DNA from: Stutzerimonas stutzeri KOS6
Lineage (GTDB): Bacteria; Pseudomonadota; Gammaproteobacteria; Pseudomonadales; Pseudomonadaceae
Reading direction: 5' to 3'
Length of the DNA stretch: 64,000 nt
Assembly (NCBI RefSeq): GCF_000307775.2
Contig: NZ_KK020676.1
Coordinates: 1,648,576-1,712,575 of the forward strand
This document shows, in pieces, positions 19,476 through 29,595 of the stretch (the first letter of the stretch is position 1; each line of letters begins with the position of its first letter). A model generated the notes under the pieces. That model ran no database searches. It worked only from the letters and a program-made list of their open reading frames with translations, and was not told the DNA's origin. A program made the position numbers and the translations under genes.

Positions 19476-20168
19476 TCAGCGCACCGACCGCAGCGGCATG
19501 GCGAAGCGTGGCAGGACGCGGGTCAGTACTTCGGCGATGTAGCCGAGGAACAGCGTGCCCAGCGAGCTCTTGTAGTGCTGCGGGTCCGGGCTGCCGATGG
19601 CCAGCACGCCCAGCTGGCTGTTCAGGCTGACCACGGCGGCGGAGCCGACACTGCCGCCGTCCTCGCCGAACAGGAAGCTCAGTTCGTGGGGACGCAGCAC
19701 GCCGCAGATGGTTTTGCCACCGTCGAGCAGTCCACCGATGCTCTGCTTGGCCTCGCCGATGCTGACGCAGCGCCCGACCGGCAGCGTCGCTTCGCTGAAC
19801 AGGATCAGGCTGACGTAGGGCACTTGAAACTCATGGCGCAGGCTGTCCTCCACCGCACCGACCACTTCTTCCAGACTGCTGGCGTCGAGCAGGTCGAGCA
19901 CCAGGCGGCGGGTCTTGTCGAACAGGCGGTCGTTGTCGCGTGCCACGTCCATCAACTGCGAAAGCCGATGGCGCATCTCGATATTGCGCTCGCGCAGCAA
20001 CTTGACCTGGCGCTCCACCAGGGACACCGCGGTGCCCGGCTGGTGGGGGATGCGCAGTTCCGGGATCAGCTCGTCATGGTCGACGAAGAATTCCGGATGG
20101 GCGCGCAGGTAGGCGGCGACGGCTTCGGCGTCGGGTAGCGGTGTGCTGCCCTGGGTCTGGTCGGTCAT
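19476..20168 (-). CDS. DUF484 family protein
   Basis: A 230-residue protein of the DUF484 (YigA) family. The N-terminal part ([27 protein letters not shown]) is followed by a coiled coil (residues 50-85) and a GAF-like domain. It is always found between dapF and xerC, and its function is unknown; the GAF fold suggests ligand sensing. The start codon overlaps the dapF stop by 4 bp. Confidence 0.9.
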   Translation of the reverse strand: MTDQTQGSTPLPDAEAVAAYLRAHPEFFVDHDELIPELRIPHQPGTAVSLVERQVKLLRERNIEMRHRLSQLMDVARDNDRLFDKTRRLVLDLLDASSLEEVVGAVEDSLRHEFQVPYVSLILFSEATLPVGRCVSIGEAKQSIGGLLDGGKTICGVLRPHELSFLFGEDGGSVGSAAVVSLNSQLGVLAIGSPDPQHYKSSLGTLFLGYIAEVLTRVLPRFAMPLRSVR

Positions 20169-20995
20169 AGGCGAACCTGTCCTTCAAATACGCGAACGGC
20201 GGGACCGGTCATCATAACCGGCTGTCCCGGACCTGCCCATTCGATGGACAGACGGCCACCCGGCAGCTCGATCTGCAGCGGCGAGTCCATCCAGCCCTGG
20301 CGTATTGCCGCGACAGCGGCGGCGCAGGCGCCGGTGCCGCAGGCCTGGGTCTCTCCGGCCCCGCGTTCCCATACCCGCAGGCGGGCATGAGCGCGGTCGA
20401 CGATCTGCAGGAAGCCAACATTGACTCGCTGCGCAAAGCGCGGGTGATGTTCGATCTTCGCGCCCAGTTCGTGTACCGGCGCCTGTTCGACGTTGTCGAC
20501 GCGCAGCACCGCATGGGGGTTGCCCATGGATACGGCGGCCAGCTCGACGCGCTGGCCATCGACCTCGAGCGAATAGCTCAGGGCCTCCTGGTCGGCCTGG
20601 AACGGAATCTCGGCCGGCACCAGTCGCGGCGGGCCCATGTCGACGCGGATCTGGCCATCGGGGCGGATGTCCAGTTCGATGATGCCGCCCTTGGTTTCGA
20701 CCTTGATCCGGCGCTTGACGGTCAGGCGCTTGTCGACCACGAAACGGGCGAAGCAGCGCGCACCGTTGCCGCATTGCTCCACTTCCGAACCGTCGGAGTT
20801 GAAGATGCGGTAGCGGAAATCCACGTCCGGATTTTGCGGCGGCTCGACGATCAGCAACTGATCGAAGCCGACGCCGGTGTGGCGGTCACCCCACTGCTTG
20901 GCGTGCTTGGGCTGGATGTGCGCGTGCTGGCTGACCAGGTCGATGACCATGAAGTCGTTGCCCAGACCGTGCATCTTGGTAAAGCGCAGAAGCAT
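20165..20995 (-). CDS. dapF: diaminopimelate epimerase
   Basis: A 276-residue enzyme that interconverts LL- and meso-diaminopimelate for lysine and peptidoglycan. The two catalytic cysteines are in [13 protein letters not shown] (C75) and ACGTGACAA. It starts [15 protein letters not shown], the conserved N-terminus, at the ATG at 20995. It sits 10 bp downstream of lysA, so the last two steps of lysine synthesis are encoded together. Confidence 0.97.
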   Translation of the reverse strand: MLLRFTKMHGLGNDFMVIDLVSQHAHIQPKHAKQWGDRHTGVGFDQLLIVEPPQNPDVDFRYRIFNSDGSEVEQCGNGARCFARFVVDKRLTVKRRIKVETKGGIIELDIRPDGQIRVDMGPPRLVPAEIPFQADQEALSYSLEVDGQRVELAAVSMGNPHAVLRVDNVEQAPVHELGAKIEHHPRFAQRVNVGFLQIVDRAHARLRVWERGAGETQACGTGACAAAVAAIRQGWMDSPLQIELPGGRLSIEWAGPGQPVMMTGPAVRVFEGQVRL

Positions 20996-21005
20996 GATCT
21001 CGGCC

Positions 21006-22253
21006 TCAAGTGGGCAGCAGGCTTTCGCCGGCGTATAGCTCCTGAACGCTCTCGCGACGGCGCACTTCGAAGGCCTGGTCACCATCCACCAGCACCTCGG
21101 CGGCGCGGCCGCGGGTGTTGTAGTTGGAGCTCATGACGAAGCCGTAGGCTCCGGCCGAACACACCGCCAGCAGGTCGCCTTCGACCAGCGCCAGCTCGCG
21201 ATCCTTGGCGAGGAAATCGCCGGTCTCGCAGATCGGTCCGACGATGTCGTAGCGACGCGTATCGCCCTCGTGTGGCTGCACCGCCACCACGTTCATCCAG
21301 GCCTGGTACAGCGCGGGGCGGATCAGGTCGTTCATCGCCGCATCGACGATGGCGAAATCCTTGTGCGCGGTGTGCTTGAGGTATTCCACGCGGGTCAGCA
21401 GCACGCCGGCGTTGGCGACGATGGAGCGGCCCGGCTCGAACACCAGCGCCAGGCCGCGGCCTTCGATGCGCTGGCGCACGGCCTGGATGTAGTCGCCCGC
21501 CAGCGGTGGCTGCTCGTCGCGGTAACGCACGCCGAGGCCGCCACCGAGGTCAAGGTGACGAATCTGGATGCCTCGTTCGGCGAGCCGATCGACAAGCGCC
21601 AGCAGGCGGTCGAGGGCATCGAGGAAGGGTGGCAGGCTGGTCAGCTGCGAACCGATGTGGCAGTCGACGCCGACCACGTCCAGGTTCGGCAGCTCGGCGG
21701 CGCGGGTATAGACTGCCTCGGCATTGTCGATATCGATGCCGAACTTGTTCTCTTTCAGGCCGGTGGAGATGTACGGGTGGGTGCCGGCATCCACGTCCGG
21801 ATTGACCCGCAGCGACACCGGCGCCTTTTTGCCGAGCTCGGCGGCGACCTGCTGCAGGCGCTCCAGCTCGTCGGTGGACTCGACGTTGAAGCAGTGCACA
21901 CCGACGTCCAGCGCGCGGCGCATGTCGTCGCGGGTCTTGCCGACGCCGGAGAAGACGATACGGTCCGGCTGCCCGCCGGCGGCCAGCACGCGCTCCAGTT
22001 CGCCACTCGAAACGATGTCGAAACCCGCGCCCAGGCGTGCCAGTACGTTCAGCACGCCGAGGTTGGAGTTGGCTTTGACGGCGAAGCAGACCAGGTGCGG
22101 CATGCCATCCAGCGCATCGGCATAGGCCCGGTACTGGGCCTCGATGTGGGCGCGGGAATAGACGTAGGTCGGGGTGCCGAAGCGTTGCGCGAGTGCGGGC
22201 AGTGCCACGCCCTCCGCGAAGAGTTGACCGTCGCGGTACGAGAAGGCCTCCAT
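21006..22253 (-). CDS. lysA: diaminopimelate decarboxylase
   Basis: A 415-residue PLP enzyme that decarboxylates meso-diaminopimelate to L-lysine. The PLP lysine is K60 in FAVKANSN, with the phosphate-binding GGG in LDLGGGLG and the active-site cysteine in PICETGDF. The ATG at 22253 follows AAAGGAGG. It is 12 bp downstream of lptM and 10 bp upstream of dapF in one operon. Confidence 0.97.
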   Translation of the reverse strand: MEAFSYRDGQLFAEGVALPALAQRFGTPTYVYSRAHIEAQYRAYADALDGMPHLVCFAVKANSNLGVLNVLARLGAGFDIVSSGELERVLAAGGQPDRIVFSGVGKTRDDMRRALDVGVHCFNVESTDELERLQQVAAELGKKAPVSLRVNPDVDAGTHPYISTGLKENKFGIDIDNAEAVYTRAAELPNLDVVGVDCHIGSQLTSLPPFLDALDRLLALVDRLAERGIQIRHLDLGGGLGVRYRDEQPPLAGDYIQAVRQRIEGRGLALVFEPGRSIVANAGVLLTRVEYLKHTAHKDFAIVDAAMNDLIRPALYQAWMNVVAVQPHEGDTRRYDIVGPICETGDFLAKDRELALVEGDLLAVCSAGAYGFVMSSNYNTRGRAAEVLVDGDQAFEVRRRESVQELYAGESLLPT

Positions 22254-22265
22254 GAACAGCCTCCT

Positions 22266-22406
22266 TTAGAGTTCGAAACGGTCTTTGGAACGTTCTTTGA
22301 CGGCTTTCTCGTCGTCTGGCAGGTACAGCGGACCTTTCTGGCCACAACCGCTGAGCGCGGCGGCGAAGACGGCGAGGGCGATGAAGGGAAGCAGGAGGCG
22401 CTTCAT
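22266..22406 (-). CDS. lptM: small lipoprotein LptM (YifL/LppL)
   Basis: A 46-residue lipoprotein precursor. The signal peptide [17 protein letters not shown] is followed by the lipobox LSGC, with lipidated C21, and then by GQKGPLYLP, the hallmark of LptM. In E. coli LptM binds the LptDE translocon and aids its disulfide maturation. The ATG at 22406 is used, since upstream codons lack a signal. It is first in the lysA-dapF operon, divergent from cyaY. Confidence 0.93.
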   Translation of the reverse strand: MKRLLLPFIALAVFAAALSGCGQKGPLYLPDDEKAVKERSKDRFEL

Positions 22407-22595
22407 GAGGGCTGGAATCCTTGAAAAATCTAATCGCCGGAGTATACCCAGCACCCGCCGGATTGCCTATGCGAGCTGCACGCCACACGGCGGCTGCAAG
22501 GCCCGGCGACTCGCCTGATCCGGCCGGGCCCTGCTAAGCTCGCCGCCATCGCGTGCGGCCAGCGCCGCCTGCAGAACAATTCGAGGAAGTGTTGC

Positions 22596-22928
22596 ATGAG
22601 CCTGAGCGAAGCCCGTTACCACGATCTGATCGATGCCTTGCAGGAGAGTGTCGAAGATGTATTCGATGACACCAGCCTGGATGTCGATCTTGAAAACTCC
22701 GGTGGTGTGCTGACCGTGCGCTTCGACAACGGCAGCCAGCTGATCCTCAGCCGTCAGCCCGCGCTGCGCCAGTTGTGGGTCGCGGCGCGCTCCGGCGGGT
22801 TTCATTTCGACTACGACGAAGGCAGTCGGCTGTGGCTGTGCGATGCCAGTGGCGAGCGGCTCGGCGAGCTGCTCTCACGGGTGACGCTGGAGCAGGGCGG
22901 CGAGGCGCTGGAATTCGAGGATATCTGA
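22596..22928 (+). CDS. cyaY: frataxin-like iron protein CyaY
   Basis: A 110-residue frataxin homologue that binds iron at an acidic ridge and modulates iron-sulfur cluster assembly by IscS. It begins MSLSEARYHDLID, has the acidic helix EDVFDDTSLDVDLEN, and the conserved LRQLWVAARSGGFHFDY. The ATG at 22596 follows GAGGAAG. It is a single gene, divergent from lptM and closed by a strong terminator. Confidence 0.96.
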   Translation: MSLSEARYHDLIDALQESVEDVFDDTSLDVDLENSGGVLTVRFDNGSQLILSRQPALRQLWVAARSGGFHFDYDEGSRLWLCDASGERLGELLSRVTLEQGGEALEFEDI

Positions 22929-23017
22929 CTCTTTCGGTGTGCAGGCCCCGAAATCCGCGGGCTGCAGGCAGGGGCCTTGCTTATTCGGGCTGCTGTGATA
23001 GTGTCTTTCGCAGGTCA

Positions 23018-23052
23018 CAAAACCCCGCCTTCGGGCGGGGTTTTGCTTTTTT
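23018..23052 (+). terminator. intrinsic terminator downstream of cyaY
   Basis: CAAAACCCCGCC (23018-23029), loop TTCG, GGCGGGGTTTTG, then CTTTTTT. The stem is 12 bp with a stable UUCG tetraloop and sits between cyaY and rnk. Confidence 0.92.
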
Positions 23053-23088
23053 CGTCCTTTCGATTTTCGCAGGAGCTTGCCAGAACCC

Positions 23089-23493
23089 ATGACCAGTGCA
23101 CCGCCGATCATTCTTACCCAACTCGACCTGCAGCGCCTCGAGCGGCTGCTTGACAGCCTGGACGACTACGGTCCGGCCGCCGAGGCGCTCGAGCAGGAAC
23201 TGTCGCGGGCGCAGATCGTGGAACGCAGCGAGATGCCGGCAGGTGTCGTGACCATGAACTCGCGGGTACATTGCCTCGACGAGGGCAGCGGCAAGGATTA
23301 CCACCTTACGCTGGTCTATCCTCACGACGCCGGCAAGGAAGGTACCGTTTCGGTGCTGGCGCCGGTGGGTACGGCCCTGCTCGGCATGAGCGTCGGCCAG
23401 CACATCGACTGGCCGGCTCCGACCGGCAAGCTGATCAAGCTCACCCTGCTCGCCATCGAATACCAGCCCGAGGCCGCGGGCGATCCGTTCTGA
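23089..23493 (+). CDS. rnk: nucleoside diphosphate kinase regulator Rnk
   Basis: A 134-residue protein of the Rnk/GreA-C family. The N-terminal coiled coil (TQLDLQRLERLLDSL) is followed by the GreA/GreB-like C-terminal domain (VYPHDAGKEGTVSVLAPVG, ALLG). Rnk binds RNA polymerase and affects nucleoside diphosphate kinase and alginate production in P. aeruginosa. The ATG at 23089 is preferred over an upstream TTG at 23077, which lies too close to its AGGAG. Confidence 0.93.
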   Translation: MTSAPPIILTQLDLQRLERLLDSLDDYGPAAEALEQELSRAQIVERSEMPAGVVTMNSRVHCLDEGSGKDYHLTLVYPHDAGKEGTVSVLAPVGTALLGMSVGQHIDWPAPTGKLIKLTLLAIEYQPEAAGDPF

Positions 23494-23601
23494 GGCGCGC
23501 CGTTCACTCGATGAGCTGCCCGCTGGTTACGCTTGCCGGGCTGGTGCCGGCAGTGCTGCGGCAGGGCGATCCTGGCGCCTGGGAAACTGCTGCTCCTGTC
23601 C

Positions 23602-26424
23602 TCAGTACCTGATAGCCGAATTCAGCGCAGCTTCCAGCCGTGACTTGTAGCGCAGGTACTGCACCGTCTGGCTGCGCCCGGTTCCATGCAGGCCTGAGAG
23701 GTCCAGGTCGGTAATGTAGCAGGGGTAGCGCTCGCCATCACGGCGGTGCGAAATGATGGTGCGGGCCACGGCGGCGAATAGATCGGCGCCATACTCCAGC
23801 CCGGAGAATTCCTGCTGGTTGCAGTACAGCGTGACCTGCGAGCGACCGCTTTCGCCGGCTTCGACAATGGCCTGCACATCGTAGAACGGGTCGCTCACTT
23901 CGCCCTGCGGTACCGGGCGTCGCTCCAGCTGAAGTGGCTGCGTATCGTTGCCCGGCCTGATGCGGTAGATGAGCACTTCCGGATCTGCCGCCTCCGGAAC
24001 CGGGCTCGGCTGCTGGGCCCGGCGTCGGTAGAATACCGACTCGAGAAAGCGCATCAGCGGCTTGAGTAGCGTGCGTTCGTCGCGATAGGGCAATGTCTGG
24101 TGCCACAGTGCGTTGCACTCGTCGAGTACGCTCAGAGCCGCCGTCTCGCCGGTTTTGCGATAGAACACCTGCAGGCAGCCCGGACGCCCCTGGGCGAGGA
24201 TCAGCGCCAGTTCGTCACCGGCCAGCGCCCGACTATCGAGCAGCAGCGGGCTGAATGCATGATGTGCCTCGGCGAGGTGTTCGAGCAATGCCTCGCGGTC
24301 GTTCAGGCTTGTCAGTCGCAGCGTGTCGTCGGCGCGTTGCAGGACATGGAAGTGCTGGCGGATCTGCAGCAGGTGGCGTGCGCGAGGTGAGCCGGCGAGG
24401 CTGTGGTATGCATCATGGAAAATCTGCTCCATCCGGCGGGCGATGGCCTGGCCGCGGTTGCGGGCGAAGCAGAACACCTGCAGTGGCGGTTCTGCTGCGC
24501 TCCATGAGTGGCTCAGGTAGTCGCGCAGGCACTGGGGCAGCGCCTGCGGACCTTCGTAGCGGGTTACCAGCAGCTCGTTCCAGCTATTGAGAGTGATCTG
24601 GTCCACGCTCAGCACGAGATTTTCCGGCGTTGCGTTCCGGGTGGCCTGCTCGGCGCTCGCTGGCTGCTCCGGTGTGAGCAGCGTCGGGTCCAGGCCGATG
24701 TTGACCAGCAAGAGCACGCGGCTGGGCCTGCTGGCAGCCAGCAGCGCCTCTTCGCCAACCGGTGCCAGCGGCAGGGGCAGCACGCGGCGCAGATCGCTTA
24801 GCAGCGAGAACAGTTCTGCTTCGCTCAGGCCACTGTCACCGGGGAACAGCGACAGCTGGGTACCTGCGTCGATCACCCCGTTGCGATGACCCCAGGCAAG
24901 CAGCGCGACCAGCTCACGAAAGCGTTTGAGGGGCGCGAAGTGGGCCAGCTCGAGGACCGTGAGCTGGCCCTGATAGAGCGTCCAGCGCGCATCCCCTGCT
25001 GCATCGTAGTCGTGCACGAGGGTCAGACTGTCCTCGCTCATGTCCGGGGAAATGCCGAGGTTGACGAACTCCACCTTGCCGGCCTTGCGCTCGATGGCGG
25101 CGTACAGGCGGCGACCCAGTACGCCGAGGTCGCGACTGGTGAGCGGGCTGGCCGCCTGCAGGCGGCGGGTGAAGTCGCTGAGAAAACGGTAGCCGTAGGT
25201 CAGTTCGTTGACCAGTGCGCGACGCTCCTGGCTGACCTGGCGCACCTTCCAACGGCTGCGGTTGTCGAGCAGGTTGAACTGTCGTTCGTCCCACTGCCAG
25301 TCGCGAGTCAGGCCTTCGAGCACGGTCCGCTGCCAGCTCTTGTTGCGGTTGAGTGGCGGCCGGCTGAGAGGGCGATTGATTTTCAGATACAGGCAACGGC
25401 GTGCCAGCTCCAGGCGCTCGCGTTCGCCGCGTTCGCCGAGATAGTGCTCGATGGCCCGGTAGGCGGCGATGTACGGGTCGAGTTGCTCCAGTTCGATGCG
25501 GCCCTGGTAGACCGCCTGCTTGAAATCCAGCGCCAGGCAGCGTAGCTGCGGGTGCCGGCTGGCATAGACCTCCACCAGCAGCAGCTTGAACAGGGATTTG
25601 TAGGGCGAGTCGATGGCCTTGTAGAGCTGCCAGAGGCCGGCACCGACAAACTCACCCGGCGGGATCTGGCCAAGGTGGCCCAGGTCGAGTACTTCGTCTG
25701 CGCGAACGAAACGCTTGGCCAGCAGGGTGGCCACGTACTCATCGTAGCGATGCTCTTCATAGTCGGGCACCAGCCACCAGAGCGGGGTACAACCACCGAG
25801 CCAGAGCGCGGTACGGTAGAACTCGTCCAGCAAGAGATAATGCTGCGTGGTTCCGCAGTCATCGGATGTCAGCTTGGCTTCACGCTGGCCCTGAGTGAAA
25901 CGCTGCGGATCGACCAGGAAGAAGTGTGCCTCGCTGCCCTGAGTGGCTGCCCAGCTTCGCAGCGCATCGCATTTGCGGCGCAACTCCGCTATCTGCCTGG
26001 CATCCAGTTCCGGGTCGTGACAGACCCAGACGTCCAGATCACTGTGTTCGTCCTGTGCCACGGTGCCCAGGCTGCCCATGAGATAAAGCCCGAGGATCGG
26101 CTGGGGCGCCTTGCCGCGCAGTGGCTTGTAGATGAACGAGCGGCTGAGACGCTGCACTTCTGCCAACTGATCGGCATCCGGCTCGTAGTTGGCGAGCCCG
26201 GCGGGCGTAGTGGCCGAGACATAGCCGGGAAGGATCGGATGATTGACGTGAAACAACAGGGGCAACAGCTTGAGTACCTGCTGCTGGCGTGTCGACATAG
26301 CCTGTGCGGCCCGCGCCAGGCGTGCACTGTTGACTGCGAGGAATCGCGCCCGCAGCGCGCTCAGCACCTTGCGATCGATGCCTTCTTCGAGAATCGGATG
26401 GATGATGTGCTGGGTGCGGGTCAT
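23602..26424 (-). CDS. cyaA: class I adenylate cyclase
   Basis: A 940-residue cytoplasmic class I adenylate cyclase that makes cAMP from ATP. The catalytic half lies in the first 550 residues and holds the nucleotidyltransferase motif GSLGTVAQDEHSDLDVWVCHD (split by family rules into GS and DLD). The C-terminal half is the regulatory region. In P. aeruginosa CyaA supplies Vfr-dependent cAMP. It stands alone on the minus strand. Nothing recognisable lies in the 108-bp gap to rnk. Confidence 0.95.
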   Translation of the reverse strand: MTRTQHIIHPILEEGIDRKVLSALRARFLAVNSARLARAAQAMSTRQQQVLKLLPLLFHVNHPILPGYVSATTPAGLANYEPDADQLAEVQRLSRSFIYKPLRGKAPQPILGLYLMGSLGTVAQDEHSDLDVWVCHDPELDARQIAELRRKCDALRSWAATQGSEAHFFLVDPQRFTQGQREAKLTSDDCGTTQHYLLLDEFYRTALWLGGCTPLWWLVPDYEEHRYDEYVATLLAKRFVRADEVLDLGHLGQIPPGEFVGAGLWQLYKAIDSPYKSLFKLLLVEVYASRHPQLRCLALDFKQAVYQGRIELEQLDPYIAAYRAIEHYLGERGERERLELARRCLYLKINRPLSRPPLNRNKSWQRTVLEGLTRDWQWDERQFNLLDNRSRWKVRQVSQERRALVNELTYGYRFLSDFTRRLQAASPLTSRDLGVLGRRLYAAIERKAGKVEFVNLGISPDMSEDSLTLVHDYDAAGDARWTLYQGQLTVLELAHFAPLKRFRELVALLAWGHRNGVIDAGTQLSLFPGDSGLSEAELFSLLSDLRRVLPLPLAPVGEEALLAASRPSRVLLLVNIGLDPTLLTPEQPASAEQATRNATPENLVLSVDQITLNSWNELLVTRYEGPQALPQCLRDYLSHSWSAAEPPLQVFCFARNRGQAIARRMEQIFHDAYHSLAGSPRARHLLQIRQHFHVLQRADDTLRLTSLNDREALLEHLAEAHHAFSPLLLDSRALAGDELALILAQGRPGCLQVFYRKTGETAALSVLDECNALWHQTLPYRDERTLLKPLMRFLESVFYRRRAQQPSPVPEAADPEVLIYRIRPGNDTQPLQLERRPVPQGEVSDPFYDVQAIVEAGESGRSQVTLYCNQQEFSGLEYGADLFAAVARTIISHRRDGERYPCYITDLDLSGLHGTGRSQTVQYLRYKSRLEAALNSAIRY

Positions 26425-26547
26425 GGCGGTTCGTGCAGGCGAGGCGGACCCTGTTCATCGGCCGCCGGACGCAGGCCTTGAGGTTGCAAAAGCTGTCACT
26501 CGTCGCCCGGCGCAGGCCTCCTTTCCCGCCCGGAGCAACCGAAGCAA

Positions 26548-26793
26548 TCAGGCGGCAGCGGTTTCCGACAGGATGGTCAGCAGCGTTTGCGCCTGTTCGG
26601 CCGCATCGCGACCGAGGCTGGTGAGATAGCCGCCATCGGCCTGCGTGATCAGGCCCTTGGCATGCAGGCGCCCGAAAGCGGCAATGGTGGATGGGCTGGC
26701 ATCGTGATGCACCTTCAGCCCTTCCTGCAGATTTTCCAGATTGAACTGTCGAAGGACTTCCAGTTCGGCGACCAACTCAGGGGTGTACGACAT
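26548..26793 (-). CDS. TIGR02647 family protein
   Basis: An 81-residue protein matching the pseudomonad/gammaproteobacterial TIGR02647 family. It starts MSYTPELVAELEVL, has the conserved LQEGLKVHHDASP, and then GLITQADGGYLTSLGRDAAEQ, which resembles a winged-helix wing. Function is unknown. The ATG at 26793 has a strong GAGGAG upstream; the frame stays open for about 100 more codons upstream, but that part is unlike the family. Confidence 0.85.
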   Translation of the reverse strand: MSYTPELVAELEVLRQFNLENLQEGLKVHHDASPSTIAAFGRLHAKGLITQADGGYLTSLGRDAAEQAQTLLTILSETAAA

Positions 26794-26998
26794 GCTCGCT
26801 CCTCGGGTGGTGGGCTCTTGCCCTGTGTGCTGAGTGTAGTTGCTGTCGGCGACTTCGCCTTGATCCAGGTCCGGTCCGGAGGAGGAGGTGCGCAGCATCG
26901 GTACCAACCGCAGGTCCGGTTCGGGCGGCGTGCTTTCCTCCGCAGTGGGGCGCTCGACCTGGCTGCGTCCCATGCGCTTCTGCGGCGCGTTGAAGGTC

Positions 26999-27433
26999 CT
27001 ATTCGGGCAACTCCGGCAGATTGCGCAACATGCTCTCGTAGGCTTCGCCATCAAAGGGGCGGTCCTCACTGAGCATGCTGCGGATTTCATGGGCCAGGAC
27101 CAGTGCCATCATCTGCAGGCTTTCATCGCGCTCATAGCCGACCAGGGTCAGCTTGTTCAGGGTCGCCTGGGTGGCGGGCGGATCGCCTGCTTCCAGCTGG
27201 TTCTCGATAGCCTGGATCAGAGTGGATTCGGCGAAGGCTTCATCTTCGTCGCTGCTGGGCATGTCTTGCGCCATGGCGGGTTTCTCGTCGTGCGGTGCCG
27301 GATTCTCTTCGTCGAGCTGGCAGATCGTGCAGCTGCCATCATCCGGTCGGTTGGTTTCGACGTAGCGTACCCGCCGATGAGCGGCTTGGCGATGAGCATC
27401 GATGCGATAGCGTGGGCGGTCTGGGTCGCGCAT
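26999..27433 (-). CDS. uncharacterised acidic protein with CxxC
   Basis: A 144-residue protein I do not recognise by name. The N-terminal part is basic (RPRYRIDAHRQAAHRRVRYVE), followed by a GSCTICQLDE motif with a Cys-x-x-Cys pair, an acidic Pro-rich linker, and a helical C-terminal domain (LNKLTLVGYERDESLQMMA, RPFDGEAYESMLRNLP). The C-terminal block resembles a repeated theme in small proteobacterial proteins of unknown role. The ATG at 27433 has GGAG at good spacing; an upstream ATG at 27490 adds 19 residues and is nearly as plausible. It lies directly downstream of the two-helix membrane protein gene and may form an operon with it. Confidence 0.65.
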   Translation of the reverse strand: MRDPDRPRYRIDAHRQAAHRRVRYVETNRPDDGSCTICQLDEENPAPHDEKPAMAQDMPSSDEDEAFAESTLIQAIENQLEAGDPPATQATLNKLTLVGYERDESLQMMALVLAHEIRSMLSEDRPFDGEAYESMLRNLPELPE

Positions 27434-27502
27434 GAGTTGCTCCAGAGTATGACTGCGGCTAGCCACCAGGCAGATGCCGGGATAATGCATGCCGATATCG
27501 CC

Positions 27503-28030
27503 TCAATCGATGAGGCTCAGTGCCAGGCACAGTACGCCAAATGCGCTCCAGACCAGCGAGAAGATCAATGGCGTGCGCAGCGAGAACAGCAGGGTGCGCT
27601 TGTAACGATGTCCGCCGACCGGGCTGCTGCCCTCGCCGAACAGCGCCGACTCGTTGTTCGGCAACATGCCGACTCGGCCTTCGAGCTGCAGCAGTTCGGA
27701 CTGCTTCTGATGCCAGCGCTCGATGACATCGAAGTTGGCCTTGATGCCGGGCATGGCATGCAGCGAAGTGGTCAGGCCGAGCACGGCGAGGATCGCCGGC
27801 ACCACCAGGCGGAACAGCTCGCCCCATTCCGGGTTGCTATTGGCCATTGATGAAGCGAAGGCAATCATCAGGAACGACTGCGAGGACATGTAGGCACTGG
27901 TGCGTTCGGCCAGCAGCGAGGATTCGAAATGGATTTCCGAACGGTAGAACGCCAGGCGCTCCTTGGGCGAGTCGAAGAGCTCGGCGCCCTGGGTATCCTG
28001 GTTCAGCAGCAGGGTGCGCAGGTCGGTCAT
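27503..28030 (-). CDS. uncharacterised inner-membrane protein
   Basis: A 175-residue protein of unknown function. Residues 1-45 are soluble and begin MTDLRTLLLNQDTQGAELF. Two membrane segments bound a short loop near residues 72-95 (LFRLVVPAILAVLGLTTSL), and another lies at the C-terminus (LIFSLVWSAFGVLCLALSL). The stretch FYRSEIHFESSLLAERTSAY precedes the first helix. The ATG at 28030 has a weak GAGG. It sits between argH and the CxxC protein gene on the same strand. Confidence 0.7.
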   Translation of the reverse strand: MTDLRTLLLNQDTQGAELFDSPKERLAFYRSEIHFESSLLAERTSAYMSSQSFLMIAFASSMANSNPEWGELFRLVVPAILAVLGLTTSLHAMPGIKANFDVIERWHQKQSELLQLEGRVGMLPNNESALFGEGSSPVGGHRYKRTLLFSLRTPLIFSLVWSAFGVLCLALSLID

Positions 28031-28142
28031 GCAGGCCTCGATGAGTACGGGAGGCGCGGCTGCAATTTGCCGCCGGCTGCATGTAGGTCAAGCGTAATGC
28101 CCGAGAGTTCCGGCCGGCGACTCGGCGGTCGGTAGCGAGGGC

Positions 28143-28188
28143 GGCAGCGGGGCAGGCATCGGCAGGATCACTGCGGCGCCCCGCTGCC
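28143..28188. repeat. 11-bp inverted repeat downstream of argH
   Basis: GGCAGCGGGGC (28143-28153) and GCCCCGCTGCC (28178-28188) are perfect inverted repeats 24 bases apart, immediately after the argH stop on the minus strand. There is no T-run on either side, so a factor-dependent 3' end or mRNA stabiliser is more likely than an intrinsic terminator. Confidence 0.55.
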
Positions 28189-28200
28189 AGGAGCGGACCA

Positions 28201-29595
28201 TCAGCGACCGGCGAGCAGTTCCTGGCCACGCTTGACCGCGGCGTGGACCTGAGCTGGCGCGGTACCGCCGATGTGGTCGCGGGCGTTCACCGAGCCTTCC
28301 AGGGTCAGCACGGCGAAGACGTCGTCGCCGATCTGGTCGCTGAACCGGCGCAGTTCGTCGAGGCTCATCTCGGCCAGGTCCTTGCCGCTCTCGACGCCGT
28401 ACTTCACCGCGTGGCCGACGATCTCGTGGCAGTCGCGGAAGGGCAGGCCCTTGCGCACCAGGTAGTCGGCCAGGTCCGTGGCGGTGGAGAAGCCGCGCAG
28501 CGCCGCCTCGCGCATGATCTCGCGCTTCGGTCGGATCGCCGGAACCATATCGGCGAACGCACGCAGGCTGTCGCGCAGGGTGTCGGCGGCGTCGAACAAC
28601 GGCTCCTTGTCTTCCTGGTTGTCCTTGTTGTAGGCCAGCGGCTGGCCCTTCATCAGGGTCAGCAGACCGGTCAGCGCGCCGAATACGCGGCCACTCTTGC
28701 CGCGCACCAGTTCCGGCACGTCCGGGTTCTTCTTCTGCGGCATGATCGAGGAGCCGGTGCAGAAGCGGTCGGGCAGGTCGATGAACTGGAACTGCGCGCT
28801 GGTCCACAGCACCAGCTCTTCGGAGAAGCGCGACAGGTGCATCATCGCCAACGAGGCAGCAGCGCAGAATTCGATGGCGAAGTCGCGGTCGGAGACGCCG
28901 TCCAGCGAGTTGCCGGAGATCGCTTCGAAGCCCAGCAGTTCGCAGGTGATCTCGCGCTGGATCGGGTAGGTGGTGCCGGCTAGCGCCGCCGAGCCCAGTG
29001 GCATGCGGTTGGTGCGCTTGCGGCAATCGACCAGGCGCTCATAGTCACGCGAGAGCATTTCGAACCAGGCCAGCAGGTGATGGCCGAAGGTCACCGGCTG
29101 TGCGGTCTGCAGATGGGTGAAGCCGGGCATGATGGTGTCGGCTTCGGCTTCCGCCAGGCCCAGCAGGCCCTGCTGCAGACGGGTGATCTCGCCGAGAATC
29201 ACGTCGATCTCATCGCGCAGCCAGAGGCGGATGTCGGTGGCCACCTGGTCGTTGCGCGAGCGCCCGGTATGCAGCTTCTTGCCGGTCACGCCGATGCGGT
29301 CGGTGAGGCGCGCCTCGATGTTCATGTGCACGTCTTCCAGATCGACGCGCCAGTCGAAGGTGCCGGCTTCGATCTCGGCCTGTATGTCCTTCAGGTTGGC
29401 GATGATCTGGTCGCGCTCGTCCGCACTCAGCACGCCGGCCTTTTCCAGCATGGTGGCATGGGCGATCGAGCCCATGATGTCGTGGCGATAAAGGCGCTTG
29501 TCGAACTCGACGGAGGCGGTGAATCGGGCGACGAAGGCGTCGACGGGCTCGCTGAAACGGCCGCCCCAGGACTGGTTGGTCTTGTCGGTGCTCAT
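28201..29595 (-). CDS. argH: argininosuccinate lyase
   Basis: A 464-residue enzyme that cleaves argininosuccinate to arginine and fumarate. The superfamily signature [15 protein letters not shown] is present, along with the catalytic [13 protein letters not shown] loop and TAGDRDF-like [10 protein letters not shown]. The ATG at 29595 ([14 protein letters not shown]) is the conserved start. It is divergent from algZ, with 196 bp between them holding both promoters; no AlgU-type site with correct spacing was found there. Confidence 0.96.
   Translation of the reverse strand: MSTDKTNQSWGGRFSEPVDAFVARFTASVEFDKRLYRHDIMGSIAHATMLEKAGVLSADERDQIIANLKDIQAEIEAGTFDWRVDLEDVHMNIEARLTDRIGVTGKKLHTGRSRNDQVATDIRLWLRDEIDVILGEITRLQQGLLGLAEAEADTIMPGFTHLQTAQPVTFGHHLLAWFEMLSRDYERLVDCRKRTNRMPLGSAALAGTTYPIQREITCELLGFEAISGNSLDGVSDRDFAIEFCAAASLAMMHLSRFSEELVLWTSAQFQFIDLPDRFCTGSSIMPQKKNPDVPELVRGKSGRVFGALTGLLTLMKGQPLAYNKDNQEDKEPLFDAADTLRDSLRAFADMVPAIRPKREIMREAALRGFSTATDLADYLVRKGLPFRDCHEIVGHAVKYGVESGKDLAEMSLDELRRFSDQIGDDVFAVLTLEGSVNARDHIGGTAPAQVHAAVKRGQELLAGR

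Noticed and set aside
23494..23601. Small gene between rnk and cyaA
   Set aside because: Short frames only, no ribosome site, no recognisable peptide.
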